64,000 nucleotides of DNA from CAUYXS01 sp965248495 (GCA_965248495.1 CBDFJL010000003.1:2294001-2358000); one strand, 5' to 3'. Shown: positions 46,072 through 54,623, numbered from the stretch's first letter. The notes: a model not told the origin generated them from the letters alone. A program made the numbers and translations.

Positions 46072-47358
46072 GTGCCCGCATACGGAATCCTCGGCGCCCA
46101 ATGGGGTGACGAGGGCAAGGGAAAGATCGTCGACTTCCTGTCGGAGCGGGCGTCCATGGTCGTCCGCTTTTCCGGTGGGAACAACGCCGGCCATACCGTC
46201 ATTAATGGTAAGGGTGAGTTCAAGCTCCACCTAGTGCCGTCTGGTGTCTTCTGGGACCACCTCACCCCCGTGATCGGCAACGGCGTTGTTGTCGACCCGG
46301 CCCAGCTCATCGAGGAGATCGACGATCTCGAGTCCCGCGGCGTCGACACCAGCCGGCTGATCCTCAGCGACCACGCCCACGTCGTCATGCCCTACCACGT
46401 GCGGCTCGACCAGCTCGAGGAGATCGCGCGGGGAGACAACGCCATCGGCACCACCGGCAGGGGCATCGGCCCTGCTTACATGGACAAGGCCGCGCGAATC
46501 GGACTGCGCGTCGGCGACCTGTTGGACGAAGCCTACCTGGCCCGCCGGTTGGAGCCGGTGCTCAAACAGAAGAACGACGTGCTCACCAAGCTCTACGACT
46601 CGGAGCCCATCGAATTCGACTCGCTGTATGCCATGTGCCTGGAGCACGGGGCCAGGCTGCGCCCCTACGTCGGCTCCGCTGAGCTGGCGGTGGCCAACGC
46701 ACTTGCCGGCGGCGAGCGGGTGATCCTCGAAGGTGCGCAGGGTGCGCTGCTTGATCTGGACCACGGCACCTACCCCTACGTCACGTCGTCGTCGCCCATG
46801 ATCGGCGGCGCGCTCATCGGCGCCGGCATCCCACCGCGTGAGCTCGCGGGCAGCGTCGGCGTGTTCAAGGCCTACTCGACGCGCGTCGGCGCCGGCCCGA
46901 TGATCTCGGAGCTGGACGACGAAGTCGGGCAGTCCATCCGGGACAGAGCGTGGGAGTACGGTACGACAACCGGCCGGCCTCGGCGCGTGGGCTGGTTCGA
47001 CGGCGTGGCGGCGCGCTACAGCACCTCGCTCAATGGCTACAGCGCCTGCGTGCTGACTCGGCTGGACGTGCTCGACGGCATCTCGCCAGTGCGCATCTGC
47101 GTCGCCTACGAGCTCGACGGGAAGCGCATCGAGGAGTTCCCCAGCGCACCCGAGGACTTGGAGCGCTGCAAGCCCGTGCTGGAGGACGTCCCCGGCTGGA
47201 CGCTGCCCACGGCCGGAGTCACGCAGTACGAGCAGCTACCGGCAGAGGCCAAGTCGTACGTATCGAGGCTGGAGCAGTTCATCGGTGCCACCATCGACCT
47301 CATCTCCACGGGCCCGCAACGCGAAGAGAGCATCACCGTGCGGCCAATCATCGTCTAG
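46072..47358 (+). CDS. purA: Adenylosuccinate synthetase
   Basis: The enzyme condenses IMP and aspartate using GTP, the first committed step to AMP. The 428-residue product has AYGILGAQWGDEGKGKIVD (P-loop with catalytic Asp), FSGGNNAGHTV (His), GTTGRGIGPAYMDKAARIGLRV, ILEGAQGALLDLDHGTYPYVTSSSP, TRVGAGPMISELD, TTTGRPRRVGWFD, and the C-terminal ISTGPQREESI. GTG with GGAGGGG upstream is the start. The FAH-family gene follows 17 nt later and may be cotranscribed. Confidence 0.97.
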   Translation: MPAYGILGAQWGDEGKGKIVDFLSERASMVVRFSGGNNAGHTVINGKGEFKLHLVPSGVFWDHLTPVIGNGVVVDPAQLIEEIDDLESRGVDTSRLILSDHAHVVMPYHVRLDQLEEIARGDNAIGTTGRGIGPAYMDKAARIGLRVGDLLDEAYLARRLEPVLKQKNDVLTKLYDSEPIEFDSLYAMCLEHGARLRPYVGSAELAVANALAGGERVILEGAQGALLDLDHGTYPYVTSSSPMIGGALIGAGIPPRELAGSVGVFKAYSTRVGAGPMISELDDEVGQSIRDRAWEYGTTTGRPRRVGWFDGVAARYSTSLNGYSACVLTRLDVLDGISPVRICVAYELDGKRIEEFPSAPEDLERCKPVLEDVPGWTLPTAGVTQYEQLPAEAKSYVSRLEQFIGATIDLISTGPQREESITVRPIIV

Positions 47359-47375
47359 GCCAACAGGAGGGAAAC

Positions 47376-48284
47376 GTGAAATTCGGATTCTTCAACGAAT
47401 GGAGTCTGGGCGTCGTGAAGGGCGACCAGATCGTGGACGTGAGCGAGGTCATGGGCCAGGTGCATGCGCACTCGCCCATGGAACTGGTGTCCGTCATCCT
47501 CGAGAACTTCGGCGAGATACGCGCCCCGATCGAGGAGCACGCCGCAGCGCACAGCGGCGTCCCCATCTCGTCGGTGACCATTCGCCCGCCGGTGCCCCGG
47601 CCGAACAAGATCATCTGCATGGCGGTGAACTACCTGGAAGGCGAGAACCCGCCGATGCCGGAGATCGACGCTTTCCTCAAGGCGTCCGATTGCGTCATTG
47701 GACCGGGCGAGACCGTCCTCATGGACCCCGACTGCAAACCCACCATCTTCCACGCCGAGCCCGAGGTTGCGGTGGTCATCGGGAAACAGGGGCACGGCAT
47801 CTCACAGGCTGACGCCATGGACTACGTCCTCGGGTACACCGGGTTCATGGACGTGTCCGCCCGCATCAGCGTCCGCGGCAGCCAGAGCTACTTCCAGGCC
47901 AAGTCATGGGCGACCTTCGGCCCCATGGGGCCCTTCATCCTGACCAAGGACGAAGTCCCGGACCCGTATAACATCAACGTTCGCGTGTGGAACGACGACT
48001 ATCAGTTCCCCGGCTACAACACCAAGGACATGGCGCACAAGATCCCCGAGTGCATCGAGTTCGCGAGCCGGATCATGGAGCTCAACGTCGGCGACATCAT
48101 CAGCACCGGGACGAACCACCAGAACCTCGGCGCGATCCAAGACGGCGACGAGATCGGCATGGACATCGATGGCATCGGGACGCTGGCCGTCAGCGTGTCC
48201 GACCCGGCAAAGCGGGAGTGGCCCCGCGGCCGCGACGAGGCCATGGCCGCCCGCATGCGCTCCGGCACCAGCGCCAGCCCCTAG
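47376..48284 (+). CDS. Fumarylacetoacetate hydrolase (FAH) family protein
   Basis: The 302-residue FAH-fold enzyme's relatives hydrolyse or decarboxylate acylpyruvates and ring-cleavage products. Core: KIICMAVNYLEGENPPMPEIDAFLKASDCVIGPGETV, metal-binding HAEPEVAVVIG (E-x-E) and YTGFMDVSAR (Asp), KSWATFGPMGPFILTKDEV, and DIISTGTNHQNLGAIQDGDEI. The usual acid in GTP/S-G motif is GTNHQNLG. The GTG at 47376 with AGGAGGG upstream is the start. Specific substrate unknown; linkage to purA is probably incidental. Confidence 0.86.
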   Translation: MKFGFFNEWSLGVVKGDQIVDVSEVMGQVHAHSPMELVSVILENFGEIRAPIEEHAAAHSGVPISSVTIRPPVPRPNKIICMAVNYLEGENPPMPEIDAFLKASDCVIGPGETVLMDPDCKPTIFHAEPEVAVVIGKQGHGISQADAMDYVLGYTGFMDVSARISVRGSQSYFQAKSWATFGPMGPFILTKDEVPDPYNINVRVWNDDYQFPGYNTKDMAHKIPECIEFASRIMELNVGDIISTGTNHQNLGAIQDGDEIGMDIDGIGTLAVSVSDPAKREWPRGRDEAMAARMRSGTSASP

Positions 48285-48299
48285 GCTTGGGAGAGGACT

Positions 48300-48450
48300 C
48301 CTCGCAGGCTTTCCCAGCGCCCAACCTCCTCCCCCCGTGTGAGGGAGAGGGTTGGGGTGAGGGTCCATCCCCCTTCCTGGCCAGGCCCGCCCTGATCCCC
48401 CTGAGGCGGACGAAGGGAAGGCGGACATGGGGATGGTCGAAGGGCTGTGA
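48300..48450. repeat. Family B repeat between the FAH gene and dapB
   Basis: Contains GTGAGGGAGAGGGTTGGGGT (48339-48358), CCCCCTTCCTGGCCAGG, and the terminal GGGGATGGTCGAAGGG about 20 nt before the dapB -10 box. Confidence 0.55.
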
Positions 48451-48459
48451 GCACCCTGC

Positions 48460-48465
48460 TATAAT
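48460..48465 (+). promoter_or_regulatory. -10 box of dapB (TATAAT)
   Basis: A perfect TATAAT ends 13 nt before the dapB ATG at 48479, directly after the GATGGTCGAAGGG end of a family B repeat. GTCGAA (48436-48441) lies 18 bp upstream in the -35 position, so the repeat may supply part of the promoter. Confidence 0.45.
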
Positions 48466-48478
48466 CACGCGCAGGGCC

Positions 48479-49267
48479 ATGGCCAGCAAAACGACCATCC
48501 GAGTAGCGGTGCACGGTGCCTCCGGCCGCGTTGGCCAAGAGGTGCTGCGGGCCGTCGACGCCGCCCCCGGCCTTGAGTTGACCGCGGCCATCGATGCGCA
48601 CGAGCCACCCTGGTCGCCGGCCTCCCTGCCCCACTACACGAGTGTCGCCGAAGCGCTGAGCGCTCAGCCCACGGACGTCATCGTCGACTTCAGCAACGCG
48701 TCTGCCAGCCTGGGGATGGCCCCCGTGGCACTGGCCGCGGGCGTCCGGCCCGTTATCGGCTCGACCGGGTTCACGCCGGAGCACGTGAGCTATCTCGAAG
48801 CCATTGTCGGCGAGCACCGCCTTGGCGGAGTGCTAGCGCCCAACTTCAGCATCGGCGCGGTGCTGCTCATCCGGCTGGCCGAAACAGCGGCTCGCTTCTT
48901 CGACTACGCCGACGTCGCCGAAGAGCACCACGAGACCAAGGTCGACGCACCCTCGGGCACGGCCATCGCACTCGCCCAGGCCATCCACCGCGGGCACCCC
49001 GAACAGTTCAAGCACAACGTGCCCGAACGCGAGCCGCTGGCCGGGACTCGCGGCGGTGAATACGAGGGCATCACCATCCATAGCGGCCGCCTGCCGGGGC
49101 GCATGGCCCACCACCAGGTGACCTTCGGCGCACCCGGCCAGACGCTGACCCTGCGGCACGACACCATCAACCGCGAGTGCTACATGCCCGGGGTGCTGCT
49201 CGCCGTGCGCAAGGTCATGGCGTTGGACGGACTGACTTTGGGCCTCGACGAGCTGCTCGACCTATGA
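48479..49267 (+). CDS. dapB: 4-hydroxy-tetrahydrodipicolinate reductase
   Basis: DapB catalyses the second dedicated step of the diaminopimelate/lysine pathway. The 262-residue enzyme has IRVAVHGASGRVGQEVLRAV (NAD(P) loop), VDFSNASASLGMAPVALAAGVRPVIGSTGF, APNFSIGAVLLIRLAETAARFF, and the signature EEHHETKVDAPSGTA with catalytic His/Lys. HHQVTFGAPGQTLTLRHD closes it. The ATG at 48479 sits 13 nt after TATAAT. The stop overlaps asd (ATGA). Confidence 0.96.
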   Translation: MASKTTIRVAVHGASGRVGQEVLRAVDAAPGLELTAAIDAHEPPWSPASLPHYTSVAEALSAQPTDVIVDFSNASASLGMAPVALAAGVRPVIGSTGFTPEHVSYLEAIVGEHRLGGVLAPNFSIGAVLLIRLAETAARFFDYADVAEEHHETKVDAPSGTAIALAQAIHRGHPEQFKHNVPEREPLAGTRGGEYEGITIHSGRLPGRMAHHQVTFGAPGQTLTLRHDTINRECYMPGVLLAVRKVMALDGLTLGLDELLDL

Positions 49268-50298
49268 GCGCCCCCCGCGTAGTTCTGGTCGGCGCGACCG
49301 GCGCGGTCGGCACCGCTGCCCTTCAGGTCCTCGCCAAGCGCGGCTTCCCCATGTCCTCGCTGCGCCTCTGCGCGTCGGAGCGGTCCGTCGGCAAGCGCAT
49401 CGCCTTCGATGGTCAGCAGATCGAGGTTGAGTTGGCCACACCCGAGCTCTTCGCCGAGTGCGACATCGCGCTCATGGCGGTCGGCTCGGCCATGAGCCGC
49501 ATCTACGCACCGATGGCGGTGGCTCAGGGCTGTGTCGTCGTCGACAAGAGTTCTGCGTTCCGCATGGACTCCGAGGTCCCCCTGGTGGTCCCCGAGATCA
49601 ACGCGGACGACGTTGACGCCCACAGCGGCATCGTAGCCGTCCCGAACTGCTCCACGACGCAGTTGGTCATGGTGCTTCACCCGCTGCATCGCGCGAACCC
49701 CATCAACCGCGTGGTGGTCGACACCTACCAGTCGGTGTCGGGCACCGGCGCCGCCGCCATGGCGGAGCTGACCGAGCAGACACACGAGGTGCTGGCGGGC
49801 AAGCCCACGCACCCGGAGCAGTACCCGCACCAGATCGCCTTCAACGTCCTCCCGCAGGTGGAGTCGTTCTTGGTCGACGGCTACACCCAGGAGGAGCGCA
49901 AGATGGCCGAGGAGACGCGCAAGATCATGCACGCTCCTGAGATCGCGCTCTCCGCCACATGCGTGCGAGTCCCTGTGCTGGTCTCGCACAGCGAGGCGCT
50001 GCACATCGAGCTCGAGCACCCCATGTCGGTGGGAGAAGCGCGCGAGCTCCTCGCATCCTTTCCCGGCGTGGTGGTCGTCGACAACCCTCAGCGCAACGAA
50101 TACCCGCTGGCCACTGAGGCCACCGGCCGCGACGAGGTCTTCGTCGGGCGCATCCGGCAGGACATTTCACACCCGAATGGGCTCGCGATGTGGGTCGTCT
50201 CCGACAACCTCCGCAAAGGCGCGGCCACCAACGGCGTCCAGATCGCGGAGGAGCTGGTCCGCCGCGACGCCCTGCTCCGCACACGCGCCGGCGCATAA
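49264..50298 (+). CDS. asd: Aspartate-semialdehyde dehydrogenase
   Basis: The enzyme reduces aspartyl phosphate to aspartate semialdehyde, the branch point to Lys/DAP, Thr and Met. The 344-residue product has RVVLVGATGAVGTAALQVLAKRGFP, CVVVDKSSAFRMD, the catalytic Cys in VAVPNCSTTQLVMVLHPL, TYQSVSGTGAAAMAEL, and a C-terminal His in VPVLVSHSEALHIEL. The ATG overlaps the dapB stop, so dapB-asd is a coupled operon; dapA lies about 2 kb downstream beyond a toxin-antitoxin insertion. Confidence 0.96.
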   Translation: MSAPRVVLVGATGAVGTAALQVLAKRGFPMSSLRLCASERSVGKRIAFDGQQIEVELATPELFAECDIALMAVGSAMSRIYAPMAVAQGCVVVDKSSAFRMDSEVPLVVPEINADDVDAHSGIVAVPNCSTTQLVMVLHPLHRANPINRVVVDTYQSVSGTGAAAMAELTEQTHEVLAGKPTHPEQYPHQIAFNVLPQVESFLVDGYTQEERKMAEETRKIMHAPEIALSATCVRVPVLVSHSEALHIELEHPMSVGEARELLASFPGVVVVDNPQRNEYPLATEATGRDEVFVGRIRQDISHPNGLAMWVVSDNLRKGAATNGVQIAEELVRRDALLRTRAGA

Positions 50299-50394
50299 AA
50301 CAGACGTACCCCATCGCAGGCCGCCGGTACGCTATCTCGTTCGTGCCGAGGTTCTCGAAAGCCAGTGGCTAGGCCGCGTTAGATTCAAGGTTAA

Positions 50395-50476
50395 TGGTCC
50401 CTTTGTGGCGCCATATAGGTGTTGTATCGAAACCATCTATGGTCCATACTGAAGCCAACTCGGTATAAAGGGACCA
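50395..50476. promoter_or_regulatory. Inverted repeat in the toxin-antitoxin promoter region
   Basis: TGGTCCCTTT (50395-50404) and AAAGGGACCA (50467-50476) are perfect 10 bp inverted repeats enclosing a relatively AT-rich 62 bp segment with TATAAA (50464-50469) and another TGGTCC (about 50439). The right copy ends 4 nt before the antitoxin ATG. An autoregulatory operator or a MITE-like unit is possible. Confidence 0.5.
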
Positions 50477-50480
50477 GGCC

Positions 50481-50732
50481 ATGGCAGCGAACCTCTCGGT
50501 CAAGAACGTGCCGGACGGCGTGGCTCATCGGCTGCGTGAGCGGGCGAGGCGCAATCACCGCTCGTTGCAGGGTGAGTTGCTGCACATCCTCGAACAGGCG
50601 TCGGAGTGGGGCGAAGCGGCGGAGGGTCACCAGTTGAGCGTTCGAGAGCTCCGCGAGCGGGTCTTGGGCCGCGGGTACACCACCGGCGATGACGCGACAC
50701 GGTGGGTCCGTGAGAACCGCGATTCCCGCTAG
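50481..50732 (+). CDS. FitA/VapB-type ribbon-helix-helix antitoxin
   Basis: The 83-residue protein has an N-terminal Arc-type ribbon-helix-helix: NLSVKNVPDGVAHRLRERARRNHRSLQGELLHILEQA, the FitA-like pattern in which a short strand pairs in the dimer and binds operator DNA. Its C-terminal half (about 50-83) would neutralise the toxin. It overlaps the PIN-domain gene by about 23 nt. The inverted repeat at 50395-50476 is a likely autoregulatory site. Confidence 0.87.
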   Translation: MAANLSVKNVPDGVAHRLRERARRNHRSLQGELLHILEQASEWGEAAEGHQLSVRELRERVLGRGYTTGDDATRWVRENRDSR

Positions 50733-51099
50733 AGTGGTCGACGCGTCGGTGCTCGCGGCCATCGCCTTCGACGAGCCTCGCGCCGCCGAAGCCCAGTCGT
50801 TGCTCGAGGGCGCCGACCTCTATGCGCCGACGCTTCTGCTATACGAGATGGCCAGCGTAGCGCGCAAGAAGTTCCTCCTGCAGCCGGATGCGGGCGAGGC
50901 CATCTTCCAAGACCTCGCCGACGCGCTTGCTATCAGGGCCGAATGGGTGCCCGTCGACCTGGTCCAGACGCTCGCCATGGCGCTGGAACTCGGCCTCACC
51001 ACCTACGACGCCGCCTACCTGTACGTCGCCCGCGCCCTCGATGCTCCGCTCGTGACCTTCGACGAGCGCCTCGCGGCGGCGGCCCGCACCCAGCCGTAG
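50710..51099 (+). CDS. PIN-domain toxin (VapC/FitB-like)
   Basis: The roughly 129-residue PIN-domain RNase toxin has conserved acids in VVDASVLAAIAFDEP (Asp), PTLLLYEMASVARKK (Glu) and LTTYDAAYLYVARALDAPLVTFDERLAA (two Asp), the full PIN quartet. VapC relatives cleave tRNA or rRNA. I choose GTG 50710 (MRTAIPARVVDAS); GTG 50734 is possible. It overlaps the antitoxin gene. A 46 bp piece of its 3' end is repeated at 51274-51319. Confidence 0.86.
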   Translation: MRTAIPARVVDASVLAAIAFDEPRAAEAQSLLEGADLYAPTLLLYEMASVARKKFLLQPDAGEAIFQDLADALAIRAEWVPVDLVQTLAMALELGLTTYDAAYLYVARALDAPLVTFDERLAAAARTQP

Positions 51100-51273
51100 C
51101 GGCAACGACGTCCTCTAACGTTCCTGCGCCCGCCGCCGTCAGCCGTGAACAGCCGCAACCCTGTCGTCCACGAGGCGAGAGCCGATGTCCGGGGGTCCTA
51201 GGGGCCGTGCCCCCGGGAGCGTCCCGGGGTGAGAGGGCTGGGAATACATGGCTCTGCTTAAGCAACCGCACTG

Positions 51274-51319
51274 GCTCGTGACCTTCGACGAGCGCCTCGC
51301 GGCGGTGCCCCGCACCTAG
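51274..51319 (+). repeat. Orphan copy of a PIN-toxin gene 3' end
   Basis: Matches 51048-51093 with 43 of 46 bases identical and encodes LVTFDERLAAVPRT and a stop. No upstream toxin sequence remains in 51100-51273, which holds only a GC-rich mosaic (GGGGGTCCTAGGGGCCGTGC). It is a remnant of a second toxin gene and overlaps the 3' end of the exonuclease gene on the other strand. Confidence 0.8.
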
Positions 51320-52092
51320 CCCGGCAGGGTGATATCGAGACCGATGGGGCAGTGGTCGGAGCCCACCACGTCGGCCATGATGAAGCTGTCGGTGACCGCC
51401 GGCATCAGCCCCTCGTCCACGAAAAAGTAGTCGATTCGCCAGCCGACATTCCTCTCGCGTGCGCGGGTGAAGCTGTTCCAGAAGGTGTACTGCTCGGGCT
51501 CCGGGTGGAAGGCACGGAAGGCGTCCACGTAACCATGCTCGATGACCGTGTCGACCCAGGCGCGTTCCTCGGGAAGGAAGCCGGAGACCTTGGCGTTCTC
51601 TTTGGGTAGCGCCAGGTCGATCTCGTGGTGCGCCGTGTTCACGTCCCCGCAAAAGACTACGTGCCGCCCCTCGGCGCGGAGCCCGTCCACGTAGCGCAGG
51701 AAGGCATCGTAGAAGCGCATCTTGTAGTCCAAGCGCTCGGGCCCCGAGCGTCCGTTGGGGAAGTAGACACCCAGCAGAACGAAGCTGCCGTAGTCCGCGG
51801 CCAGCACTCGTCCCTCCCCGTCGAGCTCCGGCACGCCGAGGCCTCGCTGCACGGAAACAGGCGCTCGCTTGGTGTACAGTGCGACGCCGCTGTAGCCCTT
51901 GCGCCGCTCCGGCCACGCAAAGTAGGCCTCGTAGCCCTCCACGAGCCGCAGGTCGAAAGGGAGCTGGTCCTCGGCCGCCTTCGTCTCCTGCAGGCAGAGC
52001 ACGTCCGGCGACTCCCGGTGGAGCCATTCAAGGAACAACCCCTTGTTGTGGACCGAGCGGAGGCCGTTCACGTTCCAGGACAGGATGCGCAC
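51316..52092 (-). CDS. xth: Exodeoxyribonuclease III
   Basis: The AP endonuclease/3'-5' exonuclease acts in base excision repair. The 258-residue enzyme has ILSWNVNGLRSVHNKG (Asn), VLCLQETKAAEDQLP (catalytic Glu), the Tyr region WPERRKGYSGVALYTK, FCGDVNTAHHEIDLALPKEN (Asp/Asn), RIDYFFVDE, and VGSDHCPIGLDI (Asp-His). The start is GTG 52092 (VRILSWNVNG), 7 nt after a TATCCT -10-like box (52100-52105). A longer frame reads through repeat sequence and is rejected. Confidence 0.95.
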   Translation of the reverse strand: MRILSWNVNGLRSVHNKGLFLEWLHRESPDVLCLQETKAAEDQLPFDLRLVEGYEAYFAWPERRKGYSGVALYTKRAPVSVQRGLGVPELDGEGRVLAADYGSFVLLGVYFPNGRSGPERLDYKMRFYDAFLRYVDGLRAEGRHVVFCGDVNTAHHEIDLALPKENAKVSGFLPEERAWVDTVIEHGYVDAFRAFHPEPEQYTFWNSFTRARERNVGWRIDYFFVDEGLMPAVTDSFIMADVVGSDHCPIGLDITLPG

Positions 52093-52137
52093 TGCCCGGA
52101 GGATACCCTCCCCGGTGCCCTCCTCTGTGGGGAGTGC

Positions 52138-52250
52138 AGAGGGGGTACCTCCGGAGCCTGTCCTGAGCGAAGCATGTCCTGAGCCCCGTCGAAGGGCCGA
52201 AGGGGCGCGGGGGGGTCCCCGCTTCGGGACCGGTAGATGGTCGAAGGGGT
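52138..52250. repeat. Family B composite repeat
   Basis: Contains AGTGCAGAGGGGGTACCTCC, GGAGCCTGTCCTGAGCGAAG, CATGTCCTGAGCCCCGTCGA, GGCGCGGGGGGGTCCCCGC and the terminal GTAGATGGTCGAAGGGG. Arrangement parallels 26580-26715 and 53291-53455. Confidence 0.65.
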
Positions 52251-52340
52251 TGCCCACCCCACGAGCGAGAGATACTTGCGGCGCCCCGACAGCCGGGGCT
52301 ACAGTACCCCGAAGCGCGCACGCTCAGACAGGAGGCCGGG

Positions 52341-53243
52341 ATGGTCGTTTTCGGTAGGCTGCTCACGGCGATGGTCACGCCCTTCGACGGCGAGGGGGCA
52401 GTTGACTACGCGCAGGCCCGCCGCCTGGCGAAGGCGCTGGTCGCCTCGGGCAGCGAAGGGCTGGTCGTCACCGGGACCACCGGCGAGAACCCAACTCTCG
52501 CGCCCGACGAGAACTACCGGCTGTGGTCGGAGGTCAAGGAGGCCGTTGGGGACAGCGCCCACGTCATCGCCGGTTCCGGCACCAACGGCACCGCGGAGAC
52601 GATCCATCTGTCCAAGGAGGCAGCGCGGGCGGGCGTCGACGGCCTGCTGATCGTCGTTCCCTACTACAACAAGCCCACGCAGGAGGGCATCTTCCGCCAC
52701 GTCGAGGCCATCGCGGCGAGCACCGCCCTCCCCGTCCTGCCCTACAACGTCCCCAGCCGGACGATTGCGAACATGACGGCGGAGACCTGCCTGCGCGTTG
52801 CGGAGCTACCGAGCGTCTGTGGCGTCAAAGAGGCATCCGGCGACCTGGCGCAGATCGGCGAGATCATCGACCACGCCCCCGACGGCTTTCGCGTGTGGAG
52901 CGGGAACGACGCCGACACGTTCCACGTCGTCTCCATGGGGGGCTACGGCGTCGTCAGCGTGTCCGCGCACCTCATCGGCCTGCAGATCCAGGCCATGATC
53001 CACGACATCCTCGAAGGCGACCTCCGAGCCGCCGCGGCCGAGCACCGCCGTCAACTGCCCATCAGCAAGGACCTCTTCATCGTCGCAAACCCCATCCCCG
53101 TCAAGTACTGTCTCAACAGGGCGGGGTTCAACGTCGGCTCGCCCCGCCTGCCGCTCACCGAGCCGGACGCAGCGACGGCCGCGCGTCTGGATGCCATGCT
53201 CGCCAAATACACCGTCGACCTGCCGTTGGGCGTCGCCGCCTAG
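52341..53243 (+). CDS. dapA: 4-hydroxy-tetrahydrodipicolinate synthase
   Basis: DapA condenses pyruvate and aspartate semialdehyde, the first dedicated step of DAP/lysine synthesis. The 300-residue TIM barrel has GRLLTAMVTPFDGEGAVDY, VTGTTGENPTL (Thr-Thr relay), PYYNKPTQEGIFRHVEAIA (Tyr), LPYNVPSRT, and the Schiff-base Lys in CGVKEASGD. ACAGGAGG precedes the ATG by 5 nt. It belongs with dapB-asd functionally but is separated by the toxin-antitoxin pair and xth. Confidence 0.96.
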   Translation: MVVFGRLLTAMVTPFDGEGAVDYAQARRLAKALVASGSEGLVVTGTTGENPTLAPDENYRLWSEVKEAVGDSAHVIAGSGTNGTAETIHLSKEAARAGVDGLLIVVPYYNKPTQEGIFRHVEAIAASTALPVLPYNVPSRTIANMTAETCLRVAELPSVCGVKEASGDLAQIGEIIDHAPDGFRVWSGNDADTFHVVSMGGYGVVSVSAHLIGLQIQAMIHDILEGDLRAAAAEHRRQLPISKDLFIVANPIPVKYCLNRAGFNVGSPRLPLTEPDAATAARLDAMLAKYTVDLPLGVAA

Positions 53244-53290
53244 CGTTTGGGACGCAGACCCGCCCTCCGGGTGCGCGGGCCCTTGCCTTA

Positions 53291-53455
53291 TTAGGCAGTG
53301 CGGAGCCTATCCTGAGCGAAGCATGTCCTGAGCCCCGTCGAACGGACGAAGGCTGGGGGGCGGGGCGTGCCTCGTTTTACCTTTTTATTACCCCCTTCCT
53401 GACCAGGCCAGTCCTGAGTCCGCCGCAGGGAAGGGGGCAGGGGGATGGTCGAACA
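53291..53455. repeat. Family B composite repeat
   Basis: Fills most of the 53244-53537 gap. Elements in order: GGAGCCTATCCTGAGCGAAG, CATGTCCTGAGCCCCGTCGA, TTTTTATTACCCCCTTCC, CAGTCCTGAGTCCGCCGCAG, and the terminal GGGGGATGGTCGAAC. No gene is visible. Confidence 0.65.
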
Positions 53456-53537
53456 GAATGGCGAACGCCGAGCATGGCGGACCGAAGAAGCACGATCGTC
53501 GGGTGAGCGAGGCGGCACCCATAGCCGCGCCGAGCGC

Positions 53538-54344
53538 ATGACTAACATCGTCGCGTGGAACATCCGCGCCGGCGGCGGTCGCCGCGTCGAGCGCATCGCG
53601 GAGCAGATCAGCGCATGGGGCGCCGACGTCGTCGCGCTCAGCGAGTTCCGTGGCACGCCACCCAGCCAATGGCTCGCGGAGACACTCGCGAGCATGGGGC
53701 TGATACACCAGCGCACGACGGCTGACCCCGCCCACCCGGCGGTCAACGCCCTGCTCGTGGCGTCGCGCTGGCCGCTCGAAGACCTGTCGCTCTCCCGCGC
53801 ACCCCGTCCGCGCCAACGCTGGCTTCCCGTACGCGTTCACGCCGAGGAACCCTTCGCCGTAGGTGCGGTCCACATCCCGATCTTCGCCTTCCAAGGGCGC
53901 GCCAAGTACGCGTTCCACCGGGCGCTCCTGCGGTTCGCCAAGTCCTGGCGCGACGGCCCGGCCCTCGTGGCCGGCGACACGAACACGGGACGCACCGGCA
54001 TCGACGAGGAGTCCCCGGTGTTCAGCAAGCAGTCGGACGCCTGGATGGTGGGCATGGAGCGCGCGGGGTGGCCCGACGCGTTCCGGCATCTCCATGGCGA
54101 CACCCGCGCCTACACCTGGTACTCGCCGAACGCGGGCAACGGCTTCCGCCTGGACGAGGCGTTCGTCAACCAGGCGCTGCTGCCACGGCTTGAGAGCGCC
54201 CGCTACGAATGGGCAACGGATGGTGAGAACGAGCGACGCGACGCGGTCAGCGACCACGCCGCGTTGCTGCTGGGCCTAATCGACCGCACCCCCGGCGATG
54301 CGTCCGCTACAGCGTCCGGGCCAGCAACAAGCCAACCACGATAA
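53538..54344 (+). CDS. Endonuclease/exonuclease/phosphatase family protein
   Basis: The 268-residue EEP-superfamily protein has IVAWNIRAGGGRR (Asn), VVALSEFRG (Glu in place of QE), VGAVHIPIF, LVAGDTNTGRTGIDEE (Asp/Asn), GNGFRLDEAFVN and VSDHAALLLGL (Asp-His). The metal and catalytic positions of the fold are retained, so it is probably an active phosphoesterase or nuclease. No DNA-repair specificity loop like that of exonuclease III is seen. It starts at the ATG at 53538. Its 3' end overlaps the convergent membrane-protein gene by 38 bp. Confidence 0.8.
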   Translation: MTNIVAWNIRAGGGRRVERIAEQISAWGADVVALSEFRGTPPSQWLAETLASMGLIHQRTTADPAHPAVNALLVASRWPLEDLSLSRAPRPRQRWLPVRVHAEEPFAVGAVHIPIFAFQGRAKYAFHRALLRFAKSWRDGPALVAGDTNTGRTGIDEESPVFSKQSDAWMVGMERAGWPDAFRHLHGDTRAYTWYSPNAGNGFRLDEAFVNQALLPRLESARYEWATDGENERRDAVSDHAALLLGLIDRTPGDASATASGPATSQPR

Positions 54345-54609
54345 CGCCATACGCGACGATAGCGCCCGCCAAGAACTCGGAGCCTCCGGTCCTGCGCAGC
54401 GCGCCCCGTCCGATCACCGTGGTCGCGGTAGCGGCAAGGGCGCCGCCGACCGCCAGCGTCCCGCCGATGGCCCCGCCGCCGACGATCGCGACCGCGCGGA
54501 AGAAGTCGTCGGTGCCGCTATCGAGGAATGCGATCGCGGTGCCGGCCACAATGCCCACGGGCATCGCCAGCACAAGCCACAGCACCAGGCGCCGGACCAC
54601 TCGCCCCAT
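54307..54609 (-). CDS. Small hypothetical membrane protein
   Basis: The 100-residue protein has three hydrophobic helices (about residues 8-28, 38-65 and 80-98) and a basic N-terminus (MGRVVRRL). I recognise no family. It lies 14 nt downstream of pnp on the same strand and could be cotranscribed with it. Gly/Ala-rich helices make a spurious frame possible. Confidence 0.5.
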   Translation of the reverse strand: MGRVVRRLVLWLVLAMPVGIVAGTAIAFLDSGTDDFFRAVAIVGGGAIGGTLAVGGALAATATTVIGRGALRRTGGSEFLAGAIVAYGVIVVGLLLARTL

Positions 54610-54623
54610 CGAGCGCTAGCCCC

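Noticed and set aside
51316..52257. Longer exonuclease III starting at 52257
   Set aside because: The additional N-terminal residues are encoded by family B repeat sequence; the conserved protein begins at GTG 52092.
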